From the NCBI GenBank assembly GCA_944383135.1, contig CALWOL010000064.1, forward strand, positions 1 to 63,757: a stretch of 63,757 bases of DNA. The letters are read 5' to 3'. Positions 39,449-48,223 of this stretch are shown here, one piece after another. Positions within the stretch are counted from its first letter, which is position 1; the number at the start of each line of letters is the position of its first letter. The DNA comes from an uncultured Flavonifractor sp. (GTDB taxonomy: Bacteria > Bacillota > Clostridia > Oscillospirales > Oscillospiraceae). The notes under the pieces are model-generated. The model searched no databases. It was not told where the DNA came from and saw only the letters and a list, made by a program, of their open reading frames with translations. The translations under genes and the position numbers were made by a program.

Positions 39449-40444
39449 ATGGGGACGGCCAGACGGACACGGGGACAGGTGCGGACGGGACAGGGCAGGG
39501 CCGCCGGGCGGCGCCATGGGACAAAAGCGGTGCTGGGACCCGCGGAGCGGCGGAGGCTGCTCCAGCTGGTGACCTGCCTGGCGCTGTTTCTGGCGGTCTT
39601 TGTCGGGAAGGGGATCTTTCCCGCCGGGATGGGAGTGGTGCGGGATCGCATCCTCACGGTGATTCATCAGGACACAGACTTCCGGGCGGCCTTTTCCGCC
39701 CTGGGGCAGGCGGTTTCGGAGGGAGAGCCGGTCACGGAGGCGCTGAGCGTGCTGTGGGGCGGTGAAGCGGCTTCGGAGCAGCCTGGCCCGGCGGGTCCCT
39801 ATCACCAGACGCAGGCGGCTCTGCTCACCGGCCTGCGTCGGGCGCCGGAAGGGCCGGAGGGGCTGTGGACGGACGCTCTGAGCCTGGTGGCCGGGACCCC
39901 GCAGCCGGTGGAGGAGACCGCCGCGCCGGAGCCGGAGGCCACGTCCGCTCCAACGCCGGAGCCGGAGCCGGAGGTGGAGCATGTGGACTATGACGGACCC
40001 GCCCTGCCGGACAACACCACCATGGACAAGTACAGCCTCAGCGCGGTGGGTGTGGAGGAGACGGTTACCCCCGCTCTGGGCTGGGTTTCTTCCCCCTTCG
40101 GCTGGCGGGAGCATCCCGTGGACGGGGAGGAGCGCTTTCACAACGGGGTGGATCTGGCGGTGAACACCGGCACGGATGTGCTGGCCTTTGCCGCGGGTAC
40201 CGTGGACTATATCGGCGACAGTCCGGAGTACGGCCTGTATCTTCAGCTCAGCCATGCCGGAGGCCTGAAGACCTTCTATTGCCATTGCAGCCAGCTGTGT
40301 GTCCAGCAGGGGCAGAGCGTGGCGGCAGGGGAGAAGGTGGCGGAATCGGGGGATACCGGAAACGCCACCGGCCCTCACCTGCATTTTGAGATGAAGCTCA
40401 ACGGCGTGCGTCTCAATCCCATTTATTATATTGAGACCCAGTGA
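39449..40444 (+). CDS. M23-domain membrane protein, SpoIVFA-like
   Basis: A 331-residue protein with a basic N-terminus, one membrane segment (about 39-60, LQLVTCLALFLAVFVGKGIF), a Pro/Glu-rich linker (about 150-180) and a C-terminal LytM/M23 domain (about 205-331). The zinc ligands H231 and D235 (FHNGVDLAV) and the H310-x-H312 motif (HLHFEM) are all present, with H279 in YCHCSQ. Bacillus SpoIVFA, which regulates pro-sigma-K processing, has a degenerate LytM domain. Here the sites look intact. The SpoIVFB-like gene overlaps its stop codon, so the pair is coupled. Confidence 0.85.
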   Translation: MGTARRTRGQVRTGQGRAAGRRHGTKAVLGPAERRRLLQLVTCLALFLAVFVGKGIFPAGMGVVRDRILTVIHQDTDFRAAFSALGQAVSEGEPVTEALSVLWGGEAASEQPGPAGPYHQTQAALLTGLRRAPEGPEGLWTDALSLVAGTPQPVEETAAPEPEATSAPTPEPEPEVEHVDYDGPALPDNTTMDKYSLSAVGVEETVTPALGWVSSPFGWREHPVDGEERFHNGVDLAVNTGTDVLAFAAGTVDYIGDSPEYGLYLQLSHAGGLKTFYCHCSQLCVQQGQSVAAGEKVAESGDTGNATGPHLHFEMKLNGVRLNPIYYIETQ

Positions 40445-41073
40445 CCATGCTGCGCTGGAGACGGGTGGAGATCAGCGGCGGGGCGCTGCTGCTGGGTGCG
40501 CTGCTCTATTACGCCGATGACCAGGGGCTGTTTTCCCTCTCCCTGCTGGCCTGCGCCCTCCATGAGCTGGGACACTGGCTGGCCATTCTGGCCCTGGGCG
40601 GGGAAGTCCGCCTGCTGCGGCTTACCTGCGTGGGGGCGGAAATGCGCCTGTCCGGCCGCAGGCCGCTGGGGTGGTTTGCCCAGATGCTGGCCGCTCTGGC
40701 CGGTCCGCTGGTGAACCTGGGGGCGGGCTTTGGGGCCCTCCGCCTGTGGGGAGAGGGCGGCTGGTGCTTTGCAGGCATCAATTTTGCGCTGGGCTGCTTC
40801 AACCTTCTGCCCGCCGGCGGCCTGGACGGAGGCAGGGCGCTGTGCCTGCTGCTGACCCCCCTGCTGGGGCCGGAGGGAGCCGGACGGTTTCTCCGGGTGC
40901 TGGCCTGGGCGCTGGCGGGCGGCCTGCTGGCCGGTACGCTGCTGCTGGCCTGTGAAGGCAGCCTGAACCTGACGCTGCCCCTGCTCAGCTGCTGGCTGCT
41001 GGCGGGGGGATTGGAGAGAAAAAAGGACTTGCATTTGTCAGGACGTTATGGTAGAATACTACGGACTCAATAA
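40441..41073 (+). CDS. M50 intramembrane metalloprotease, SpoIVFB-like
   Basis: A 210-residue membrane protease with about six segments. The zinc motif is HELGH (H41, E42, H45) and the third ligand D129 lies in NLLPAGGLDGGR. SpoIVFB frees sigma-K from its pro-form in the mother cell. The C-terminal CBS domain of Bacillus SpoIVFB is missing, as in some Clostridia. The GTG at 40441 overlaps the upstream stop; an ATG at 40447 is equally possible and neither has a clear ribosome site, so translation is probably coupled. The rplS promoter lies inside its 3' end. Confidence 0.85.
   Translation: MTMLRWRRVEISGGALLLGALLYYADDQGLFSLSLLACALHELGHWLAILALGGEVRLLRLTCVGAEMRLSGRRPLGWFAQMLAALAGPLVNLGAGFGALRLWGEGGWCFAGINFALGCFNLLPAGGLDGGRALCLLLTPLLGPEGAGRFLRVLAWALAGGLLAGTLLLACEGSLNLTLPLLSCWLLAGGLERKKDLHLSGRYGRILRTQ
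41029..41057 (+). promoter_or_regulatory. Sigma-A promoter for rplS
   Basis: TTGCAT (41029-41034), a 17-bp spacer and TAGAAT (41052-41057), inside the end of the SpoIVFB-like gene. Confidence 0.75.
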
Positions 41074-41150
41074 AGGGTGGTCCTCTGCGGCCGCCGCTCC
41101 AAGGGAGTGCGGCACATAACCGGCCGGCATGAACGCCTATAAACAGGTGG
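41062..41150 (+). ncRNA. Probable ribosomal protein L19 leader
   Basis: A leader of about 90 bases separates the promoter from rplS. It is GC-rich and contains a hairpin at about 41091-41116 (GCCGC and CTCC arms around AAG). Firmicutes carry a known L19 leader RNA upstream of rplS that binds L19 for autoregulation. Position and size fit, but I did not fold it. Confidence 0.45.
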
Positions 41151-41157
41151 AAGTAAA

Positions 41158-41499
41158 ATGGATCTCAGGCAGGCTTTCAGCGCCAAGTACCAGAAGCCCG
41201 GGCCCCCCAAGGCCGAGGTGCGCGATACCGTCCGTGTGCACGTGCACATCAAGGAAGGCAACCGGGAGCGTATCCAGGTCTTTGAAGGCACCGTGATTGC
41301 CAAGAAGCACGGCGGCATCGAGGAGACCATCACCGTCCGCCGCGTGTCCTACGGCGTCGGTGTGGAGAAGGTGTTCCCCATCCACGCTCCCGCGGTGGAT
41401 AAGATTGAGGTGGTCCGCAAGGGTAAGGTTCGTCGGGCCAAGCTCTACTATCTGCGTGACCGTGTGGGCAAGAGCGCCAAGATCAAGGAGCGCATCTGA
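41158..41499 (+). CDS. rplS: 50S ribosomal protein L19
   Basis: A 113-residue ribosomal protein at the 30S-50S interface. [14 protein letters not shown] sequence ([20 protein letters not shown]), [20 protein letters not shown] and the end [13 protein letters not shown] are diagnostic. It is followed by a terminator, so it is probably a one-gene unit, apart from the usual trmD-rplS order. Confidence 0.98.
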   Translation: MDLRQAFSAKYQKPGPPKAEVRDTVRVHVHIKEGNRERIQVFEGTVIAKKHGGIEETITVRRVSYGVGVEKVFPIHAPAVDKIEVVRKGKVRRAKLYYLRDRVGKSAKIKERI

Positions 41500-41517
41500 T
41501 TCAGCCGGCAACAAAAG

Positions 41518-41542
41518 GGAGAGGCATTGCCTCTCCTTTTTT
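41518..41542 (+). terminator. Intrinsic terminator after rplS
   Basis: An 8-bp stem GGAGAGGC/GCCTCTCC (41518-41525 with 41529-41536) has loop ATT and is followed by six T. Confidence 0.9.
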
Positions 41543-41565
41543 GTTTAAAAATTTGTGGTGCGCTC

Positions 41566-41594
41566 TTTTCAAACCACAAGATATTGAGTATAAT
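41566..41594 (+). promoter_or_regulatory. Promoter for the rbgA operon
   Basis: TTTTCA (41566-41571), a 17-bp spacer and TATAAT (41589-41594) lie 34 bp before the rbgA start. Confidence 0.65.
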
Positions 41595-41628
41595 GGACGA
41601 TGCTGAGACACAGAAAGGAGGGGACGCC

Positions 41629-42489
41629 ATGGACATCCAATGGTATCCCGGCCACATGACCAAAACCCGCCGCCAGATTCAGGCGGATCTGAAGCTGGTG
41701 GATTTGGTGGCCGAGGTGATTGACGCCCGCATCCCCATCTCCAGCCGCAATCCCGACCTTGACGAGCTGGTGGGGGAGAAGCCCCGGCTGATGATTCTCA
41801 ACCGGGCGGACCAGGCCGACGGGACCATGAACAAGGTGTGGGGGGACTGGTTCCGCAGCCGGGGCTGCTGGGTGCTGGAGACCAATGCCAGGGACGGCAA
41901 GGGCGTCAGCCAGTTCCCCGTGGTGATCCGGTCCGCCCTGAAGGACAAGATTGCCCAGTGGAAGGCCAAGGGGCTGGTGGGCCGCCCGGTGCGGGCCATG
42001 GTGGTGGGGATACCCAATGTGGGCAAGTCCACCTTCATCAACCAGGTGGCCAAAAAGAAGTCCGCTAAGGCGGGCAACCGCCCGGGGGTTACCCGGGGCA
42101 AGCAGTGGGTGAATGTGGATGCCGGCCTGGATTTGCTGGATACCCCCGGAATTCTGTGGCCCAAGTTTGAGGATGAAACCACTGGAATGCATTTGGCCTT
42201 TACAGGTGCGGTGAAGGATGAAATTATGGATTTGGAGACTCTGGCCTGTCACCTGATGGAAATTTTGGGCAGGCGGTATCCCCAGGCCCTGGCCGCCCGC
42301 TACAAGGTGGAGCCCCAGTCCGGCCAGCCCGGCTGGGAGCTGCTGGAGGCGTGCGGCCGGAAGCGGGGCTTTCTTGTTTCCGGCGGGGAAGTGGACACTG
42401 AGCGCATGGCCCGCATCCTGCTGGAGGAGTACAGAAGCGGCAAGCTTGGCTGCTTTACCCTTGAGTCGCCGGAGGATCTGGAGCCATGA
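41629..42489 (+). CDS. rbgA: Ribosome biogenesis GTPase RbgA (YlqF)
   Basis: A 286-residue circularly permuted GTPase needed late in 50S assembly. The motif order is G4 NRADQAD, then G1 GIPNVGKS, then G3 DTPG. The N-terminal IQWYPGHMTKTRR is diagnostic and includes the catalytic histidine of HAS-GTPases region. The ATG at 41629 follows AAAGGAGG. It overlaps rnhB by 4 bp (ATGA). Confidence 0.96.
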   Translation: MDIQWYPGHMTKTRRQIQADLKLVDLVAEVIDARIPISSRNPDLDELVGEKPRLMILNRADQADGTMNKVWGDWFRSRGCWVLETNARDGKGVSQFPVVIRSALKDKIAQWKAKGLVGRPVRAMVVGIPNVGKSTFINQVAKKKSAKAGNRPGVTRGKQWVNVDAGLDLLDTPGILWPKFEDETTGMHLAFTGAVKDEIMDLETLACHLMEILGRRYPQALAARYKVEPQSGQPGWELLEACGRKRGFLVSGGEVDTERMARILLEEYRSGKLGCFTLESPEDLEP

Positions 42490-43103
42490 GGGAAGAGAGA
42501 GATTTGTGGGCGCCTGAGCGGAGCTGCTGGGCGGAGGGGTATGCGCAGGTATGCGGCTGCGACGAGGCGGGGGCCGGCCCTCTGGCGGGGGCGGTGTACG
42601 CTGCGGCGGTGATTCTGCCCCGGGAGCTGGACCTGCCCGGCCTGAACGACTCCAAGAAGCTGACCCCTAAAAAACGGGAGCAGCTTTACGAGCAGATTAC
42701 CGCCCGGGCCACGGCCTGGGCGGTGGCCCGGGTGGAGCCGGAGGAGATTGACGCCACCGACATCCTCAGCGCCCGGATGAACGCCATGCAGCGGGCCATG
42801 GATGCTCTGTCCGTGCACCCTGACTTCGCGCTCATTGACGGCAACCGGGACCACGGACGGCATGGGGCCATCACCACACCCCATGCAATGCTTGTAAAGG
42901 GAGATTCCCTGTCGGCATCCATTGCCGCGGCCTCCATTCTGGCCAAGGTGAGCCGGGACCGCTATATGGAGGAGATGGCGGAGCGGTATCCCCACTATGA
43001 ATTTGAAACGCACAAGGGCTACCCCACAAAGCGCCACTATGAGCTGCTGCGGCAGTTTGGTCCCTGTCCCATCCATCGCCGCAGCTTTTTAAAAAAGCTG
43101 TGA
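42486..43103 (+). CDS. rnhB: Ribonuclease HII
   Basis: A 205-residue enzyme removing ribonucleotides from DNA. Catalytic acids fit D26-E27 in GCDEAGAGPLAGAV, D118-like in ALIDGN and D136-like in VSRDRYM regions. In most RNase HII the motif after DEA is GRG, with the Arg helping to read the RNA-DNA junction. Here it is G29-A30-G31. I recall this change in related Clostridia, so it may be a lineage trait. The gene overlaps both neighbours by 4 bp. Confidence 0.95.
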   Translation: MREERDLWAPERSCWAEGYAQVCGCDEAGAGPLAGAVYAAAVILPRELDLPGLNDSKKLTPKKREQLYEQITARATAWAVARVEPEEIDATDILSARMNAMQRAMDALSVHPDFALIDGNRDHGRHGAITTPHAMLVKGDSLSASIAAASILAKVSRDRYMEEMAERYPHYEFETHKGYPTKRHYELLRQFGPCPIHRRSFLKKL

Positions 43104-43471
43104 GCGGGGGAGAGCGGAAGCTGCTGGGCCGGTGGGGAGAGGCCCTGGCGGCGGAGAAGCTGCGGGAGCTGGGCTATCAGGTGATTGCCGCCGGCTACCA
43201 TTGCCGGTTTGGAGAAATTGACCTGATTGCAGTAAATGACAAGTACATCTGCTTTATAGAGGTGAAGCTGCGGAAGGATGCCTCCTTTGCCCCGGGGCGG
43301 GCGGCGGTGGACAGGAGAAAGCAGGAAAAGCTGCGGACCACCGCCCAGTGGTATTTGGCGGAGCATCCGGAGCAGACCCGTCAGCCCCGGTTTGATGTGG
43401 CAGAGCTCTACGCGCCCCAGGGGATGCACACCAGGGCGCCGGAATTTTACTATTGGGAGAACGCTTTTTGA
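43100..43471 (+). CDS. UPF0102 (YraN) family nuclease-like protein
   Basis: A 123-residue protein with a restriction-endonuclease-like fold. The motifs are RWGEALAAEKLRELGYQV, FGEIDLIAVN and CFIEVKLRK, matching the E-x(n)-D-x(n)-E-x-K nuclease core. The GTG start overlaps the rnhB stop. The rnhB-yraN pair is a common order in bacteria. The function is not established; a role in recombination or repair has been proposed. Confidence 0.93.
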   Translation: MSGGERKLLGRWGEALAAEKLRELGYQVIAAGYHCRFGEIDLIAVNDKYICFIEVKLRKDASFAPGRAAVDRRKQEKLRTTAQWYLAEHPEQTRQPRFDVAELYAPQGMHTRAPEFYYWENAF

Positions 43472-43497
43472 GGAGGGACCGTGTTACGGAGATTCAG

Positions 43498-44427
43498 GTG
43501 TTTGACGGCCACTGTGATACCGTGCTGAAGTGCGCCCTTTTGGGCGGGGGCTTTGGCCGCAATCGATATCATGTGGATTTGGAGCGGGCGGGGAAGTACC
43601 GGCGCTATGCCCAGTTCTTTGCCCTTTTTGGCCAGCCGGAGGATTTTTCGGGCCTGTCCTTCCGGGAAATCTTCCAGCGGGAGTATGCTCTGTTTTCCCG
43701 GGAAATGGAAGCGAATCAGGCGGCTGTCTCCCACTGCCGTACGGCGGAGGAGGCGGAAGCGGCCTTTCAGGTGGGAAAGATGGCGGCCTTTCTGTCGGTG
43801 GAGGGGGCGGAGCTGCTGGACTGCTCCACGGAGCGGCTGGAGGAGGCCCACGGCCTGGGCGTCCGGGCAGTCACCCTGACCTGGAATCATGTCAACGCCC
43901 TCTCCGGCACCAACGCGGAGGAGCCTGAACGGGGGCTGACGGCCGAAGGCCGGGCCTTTGTCCGCAAGGCGGAGGCGCTTGGCGTGCTGGTGGATGTGTC
44001 CCACCTGTCGGACAGGGGCTTCTGGGACGTGGCGGAGACCCTTTCCGGCCCCTTTTGGGCCAGTCATTCCAATGCAAGAGGGGTATTTTCTCACCCCCGG
44101 AACTTGACCGACGCACAATTTACTGCCATAATAGAGCACAACGGCGTGGCGGGCCTGAATCTTTACGGGGCCTTTCTGGGAGAGAAGCCGGATGCGGATA
44201 GGGTGATTGCCCACCTGGAGCATTGGCTGGCGCTGGGCGGAGCCCGAAATATCTCCCTGGGGGGCGATTTGGATGGGTGCAGCGTCCTGCCGGCGGGCTT
44301 TACCGGTGTGGAGAGCTGGGAGCTGCTGTATGAGCAGCTGCTGCGGCGCAACTATTCGGAAGCGCTGATTCAGGATGTGTTCTTCAATAATCTGATGAGG
44401 GTTGTGAGCGAAGTATGTATTATGTGA
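43498..44427 (+). CDS. Membrane dipeptidase-family (M19) peptidase
   Basis: A 309-residue zinc dipeptidase of the renal dipeptidase family. The N-terminal FDGHCDTVLKC has the H-x-D ligands. SVEGAELL gives the bridging Glu, DVSHLSDRGFWD and FWASHSNARG give the two histidines, and GGDLDG is a substrate-site motif. The start is uncertain: the GTG at 43498 has GGAG six bases upstream, and a TTG at 43468 overlaps the yraN stop. The enzyme splits dipeptides, including D-amino-acid types. It overlaps thrC by 13 bp. Confidence 0.9.
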   Translation: MFDGHCDTVLKCALLGGGFGRNRYHVDLERAGKYRRYAQFFALFGQPEDFSGLSFREIFQREYALFSREMEANQAAVSHCRTAEEAEAAFQVGKMAAFLSVEGAELLDCSTERLEEAHGLGVRAVTLTWNHVNALSGTNAEEPERGLTAEGRAFVRKAEALGVLVDVSHLSDRGFWDVAETLSGPFWASHSNARGVFSHPRNLTDAQFTAIIEHNGVAGLNLYGAFLGEKPDADRVIAHLEHWLALGGARNISLGGDLDGCSVLPAGFTGVESWELLYEQLLRRNYSEALIQDVFFNNLMRVVSEVCIM

Positions 44428-45902
44428 GCACAAGGAACAAGACAGACCGGCGGACAGCGGCCCAGGCCATTGAGAAGGGCCTGGCGGCGGACGGCGGCCT
44501 GATGACGCCGGAGGTGCTGCCCAAGCTGTCCCACAATGGTCTGGACACCATGAAGGATATGTCCTACCAGCAGCGGGCGGTGTATGTGATGAACGCCTAT
44601 CTGGACGACTTTACCTCCTCCGAACTGGCGAGCTTTGCGGCCAAGGCCTACGGCGGCGGCAAATTCGACGTAAAAGAGGTGGCGCCCGTCCGCCAGGTGG
44701 ACGACAGCACCTACTGCCTGGAGCTGTGGCACGGCCCCACCTGTGCCTTTAAGGACATGGCGCTGCAGATGCTGCCTCATCTACTCACGGCCTCTCTGAA
44801 GAAAAACCAGGAGGGAAAGACGGTGTGTATCCTGGTGGCCACCTCCGGCGACACCGGAAAGGCGGCGCTGGAGGGCTTCCGAGACGTGGACAAGACCCGC
44901 ATCCTGGTGTTCTATCCCAAGGATGGAGTTTCCGCCATTCAGGAGCTCCAAATGAACACCCAGGAGGGGGAGAATGTGGGCGTCTGCTCCGTGGTGGGCA
45001 ACTTTGACGATGCCCAGACCGGGGTAAAGAAGCTCTTTTCCGACGAGAAGCTGAGGGAGGAGCTGGCGGACCGGGGCTTCTTCCTGTCCTCCGCCAACTC
45101 CATCAACTGGGGCCGGGTGCTGCCCCAGATTGTCTACTATATCTCCGCCTACTGCGACTTGCTCCGGGACGGCAAGCTCCAGAAGGGGGACCCTGTCAAT
45201 GTGTGCGTACCCACCGGAAATTTCGGCAACATTCTGGCCGCCTACTACGCTCGGGAGATGGGAGTTCCCATCAAAAAGCTCATCTGCGCCTCCAACGCCA
45301 ACAACGTGCTCACCGATTTCCTGAACACCGGCGTCTATGACCGCAACCGCACCTTTTATAATACTATGTCCCCCTCCATGGATATTCTCATTTCCTCCAA
45401 TCTGGAGCGGCTGCTTTTTGCCCTGTCCGGCCATGACGACGCCCAGGTCCGGGAGTATATGGCGCAGCTGAATGAGTGCGGCCGGTATGAGGTCAGCGCG
45501 GCCATCAAGGGCAAGATGGACAAGGTGTTTTCCGCCGGCTGCTGTGACGACAGCCAGACCCAGCAGACCATCGGCGCCATGTGGAAGGAGCACCGCTATC
45601 TGATTGACACCCATACCGCAGTGGCCTTCCATGTGCTGGAGCAGTACCGGAAGCAGAGCGGCGACACCACCCCGGCCATTGTGGTATCCACCGCCAGCCC
45701 CTTTAAGTTCTGCGACAATGTGCTGGGCGCGCTGGGCGTTGAGCAGGCTGCGGAGGGCACCGGCGTGCTGGAACAGCTCTCCCAGCTCACCGGCATTCCC
45801 GCTCCAGCCCCCCTGGCCGCGCTGAAGGAGAAGCAGGTGCGCTTTACCCAGAGCGTGACCAAGGAGCACATGGTGGACCAGGTGCTGGAGATGCTGCGCT
45901 GA
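44415..45902 (+). CDS. thrC: Threonine synthase
   Basis: A 495-residue PLP enzyme turning O-phosphohomoserine into threonine. The PLP lysine is K113 in TCAFKDMALQ, and the phosphate-binding loop lies in ATSGDTGKAALEGF. ADGGLMTPEVLP and NSINWGRVLPQIVYY are typical of the longer, yeast-like (class II) form. The length fits. The next gene starts on the base after its stop. Confidence 0.96.
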   Translation: MYYVSTRNKTDRRTAAQAIEKGLAADGGLMTPEVLPKLSHNGLDTMKDMSYQQRAVYVMNAYLDDFTSSELASFAAKAYGGGKFDVKEVAPVRQVDDSTYCLELWHGPTCAFKDMALQMLPHLLTASLKKNQEGKTVCILVATSGDTGKAALEGFRDVDKTRILVFYPKDGVSAIQELQMNTQEGENVGVCSVVGNFDDAQTGVKKLFSDEKLREELADRGFFLSSANSINWGRVLPQIVYYISAYCDLLRDGKLQKGDPVNVCVPTGNFGNILAAYYAREMGVPIKKLICASNANNVLTDFLNTGVYDRNRTFYNTMSPSMDILISSNLERLLFALSGHDDAQVREYMAQLNECGRYEVSAAIKGKMDKVFSAGCCDDSQTQQTIGAMWKEHRYLIDTHTAVAFHVLEQYRKQSGDTTPAIVVSTASPFKFCDNVLGALGVEQAAEGTGVLEQLSQLTGIPAPAPLAALKEKQVRFTQSVTKEHMVDQVLEMLR

Positions 45903-46583
45903 ATGGCACTGTACGCAATTGGGGATACCCACCTCTCCCTGGCCTCCAACAAGCCCATGGACGTGTTCGGCGGCGGCTGGGAGGGGTATGTGGACAAGCT
46001 GCGGGAGGGCTTTGCCCAGGTGGGCGCGGAGGATACGGTGGTGTTCTGCGGCGACCTGTCCTGGGGTATGAGCCTGGAGGAGGCGGAGGCCGATTTCGCC
46101 TTTCTCAACGCTCTGCCGGGCAGGCAGAAGCTGCTGCTCAAGGGCAACCACGACTACTGGTGGAACACAGCGTCCAAGATGAACCGCTTTTTTGCCGACC
46201 GGGGCTTGGACACTCTGCATATCCTGCATAACAACTGCTACCAGTACGGGCCGTATGCCCTGTGCGGCACCAGAGGCTGGTTTTATGAGGAAAAAGGAGA
46301 CCAGAAGGTATTCAAGCGGGAGCTCATCCGGCTGGAGGCGTCCCTGAAAGAGGCGGGGGAGCGGAAGAAGCTGTGCTTTCTCCACTATCCGCCCCTGTAC
46401 CAGGGCTACCGCTGTCCGGAGATTATCGCCCTGCTGGAGTCCTACGGCGTGGAACGCTGCTACTACGGGCATCTCCACGGCGGGAGCCACCGCCTGGCGG
46501 TGGAGGGTCTCCAGGGACGGGTGGAATATCACCTGGTGTCAGCGGACTACACAGGGTTCCGGCCGCAAAAAATCTGCGAATAA
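45903..46583 (+). CDS. Calcineurin-like metallophosphoesterase
   Basis: A 226-residue phosphoesterase. The five family motifs are in order: GDTHLS, GDLSWGM, KGNHDYWW, LHYPP and GHLHGG. There is no signal peptide, so it acts in the cytoplasm. Similar small proteins occur widely in Firmicutes with no settled substrate. It is coupled to thrC with no gap. Confidence 0.9.
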   Translation: MALYAIGDTHLSLASNKPMDVFGGGWEGYVDKLREGFAQVGAEDTVVFCGDLSWGMSLEEAEADFAFLNALPGRQKLLLKGNHDYWWNTASKMNRFFADRGLDTLHILHNNCYQYGPYALCGTRGWFYEEKGDQKVFKRELIRLEASLKEAGERKKLCFLHYPPLYQGYRCPEIIALLESYGVERCYYGHLHGGSHRLAVEGLQGRVEYHLVSADYTGFRPQKICE

Positions 46584-46702
46584 TTGAAAAAAGGTATGGA
46601 AATTTTCCGCCGTATCTGATACTATATAGCGGATAACGCGAAAGATGGCCTTTGGCGTCCCCTTTGGCGGGCGGCGGAGGCTGACAGGAGGAAGTAAACA
46701 AC

Positions 46703-48121
46703 ATGAATGTCAAGAGCGTCGAGAAGCAGGAGAAGAGCACCGTAGAGCTGGTCATCGAGATTGGCGCGGAGGAGTTTGAGGCTGCCGTTCAGAAGGTTTA
46801 TCTGAAGCAGCGGGGCAAAATCATGGTCCCCGGCTTCCGCAAGGGCAAGGCGCCCCGGAAAATCATCGAGGGCATGTACGGCTCCGGTGTGTTCTATGAA
46901 GACGCCATCAATGAGGTTTATCCCCAGGCCTATGCCGACGCGGTGGAGCAGGAGAAGCTGGACGCCGTGGCCTGGCCCAAGGTGGAAGTGGTCAGCGTGG
47001 GCAAGGAGGGCCTGACCTTCAAGGCGCTGGTGACCGTCCGGCCCGAGGTGAAGCTGGGCGAGTACAAGGGCCTCACCGCGGAGAAGAACGAGGTCACCAT
47101 CACCGATGAGGACATCGACAACGAGCTCAAGCCCTACATCAACCGGGCCACCCGTATGGTCACCGTGGAGCGTGAGGCCCAGAACGGGGACACCGTGGTC
47201 ATCGACTTTGAGGGCTTCCTGGACGGCAAGCCTTTCGAGGGCGGCAAGGGCGAGGGCCACAGCCTGGAGCTGGGCTCCGGCTCCTTCGTCCCCGGCTTCG
47301 AGGAGCAGCTGGTGGGCGCCAAGGCCGGCGATGAGAAGGACCTGGACATCACCTTCCCCGAGGACTATCACGCCGATCTGGCCGGCAAGGCCGTGGTGTT
47401 CAAGGTAAAGGTCCACGAGGTAAAGGAGAAGCAGCTGCCCCAGGTGGACGATGAATTTGCCAAGGACGTCTCCGAGTTCGATACCCTGGCCGACTTCAAG
47501 AAGGACCTGGCCGATAAGCTGACGCAGCGCCGGGAGGAGCAGGCCAAGCGGGAGTTTGAGGCCGCCGTGCTGGAGCAGGTTATGAGCAACATGGAAGTGG
47601 AGATCCCCGACGCCATGGTGGAGTTTGAGGCGGAGAACATGGTCAACGACATGGCTCAGCGCATTCAGGCTCAGGGCATCCCCTTCGAGCAGTATCTGTC
47701 CATGACTGGCATGACGCTGGAGATGATGCAGAGTCAGGCCAAGGCCGCCGCCCTGGAGCGGGTACGCCGCGACCTGGCGCTGAACGCCGTAATTGCCGCC
47801 GAGGACATCCAGATTTCCGATGAGGAGCTGGAGGAGGAGTACAAGCGCCTGTCCGAGCAGTATCACATGGAGCTGGACAAGGTGAAGGAGGCTGTGGCCG
47901 CCGACGACGTCCGCAAGGAGCTGTCCCTGAAGAAGGCCGAGCAGGTCATCTATGATTCCGCCAAGGTGGGCAAGGCCCCTGCCAAGAAAAAGGCCGCCAA
48001 GAAGAAGGCGGAGGAGAGCGAGGGCGAGGCCGCTGAGGGTGAGGAGAAGCCCAAGCGCCGCCGCACCACCAAGAAGAAGGCGGAGGAGACCGCCGAGGGC
48101 GAGGAAAAGACTGAGGAATAA
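46703..48121 (+). CDS. tig: Trigger factor with charged C-terminal tail
   Basis: A 472-residue ribosome-bound chaperone and peptidyl-prolyl isomerase. The ribosome-binding loop is VPGFRKGKAPRKIIE near residues 35-50. The FKBP-like domain (about 150-240) begins near GDTVVIDFEGFLDGKPF. The C-terminal chaperone arms follow. From about residue 425 the protein has an added Lys/Ala/Glu-rich tail (KKKAAKKKAEESEG, KPKRRRTTKKKAEE) of about 48 residues not seen in E. coli or Bacillus trigger factor. AGGAGG precedes the ATG. clpP and clpX follow, the usual order. Confidence 0.95.
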   Translation: MNVKSVEKQEKSTVELVIEIGAEEFEAAVQKVYLKQRGKIMVPGFRKGKAPRKIIEGMYGSGVFYEDAINEVYPQAYADAVEQEKLDAVAWPKVEVVSVGKEGLTFKALVTVRPEVKLGEYKGLTAEKNEVTITDEDIDNELKPYINRATRMVTVEREAQNGDTVVIDFEGFLDGKPFEGGKGEGHSLELGSGSFVPGFEEQLVGAKAGDEKDLDITFPEDYHADLAGKAVVFKVKVHEVKEKQLPQVDDEFAKDVSEFDTLADFKKDLADKLTQRREEQAKREFEAAVLEQVMSNMEVEIPDAMVEFEAENMVNDMAQRIQAQGIPFEQYLSMTGMTLEMMQSQAKAAALERVRRDLALNAVIAAEDIQISDEELEEEYKRLSEQYHMELDKVKEAVAADDVRKELSLKKAEQVIYDSAKVGKAPAKKKAAKKKAEESEGEAAEGEEKPKRRRTTKKKAEETAEGEEKTEE

Positions 48122-48131
48122 GGCGCCGGCA

Positions 48132-48163
48132 GGCGGGCATACTCTCTTATGGGACTGCCCGCC
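48132..48163 (+). other. Hairpin between tig and clpP
   Basis: An 8-bp stem GGCGGGCA/TGCCCGCC (48132-48139 with 48156-48163) has a 16-base loop and no T-run. It may stabilise or process the mRNA. Confidence 0.35.
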
Positions 48164-48223
48164 GTCGGAGGATGGCCGGACGGCAAGTACGTCCTGACAT
48201 CAAAATAAAGGAGAACCTGAACC

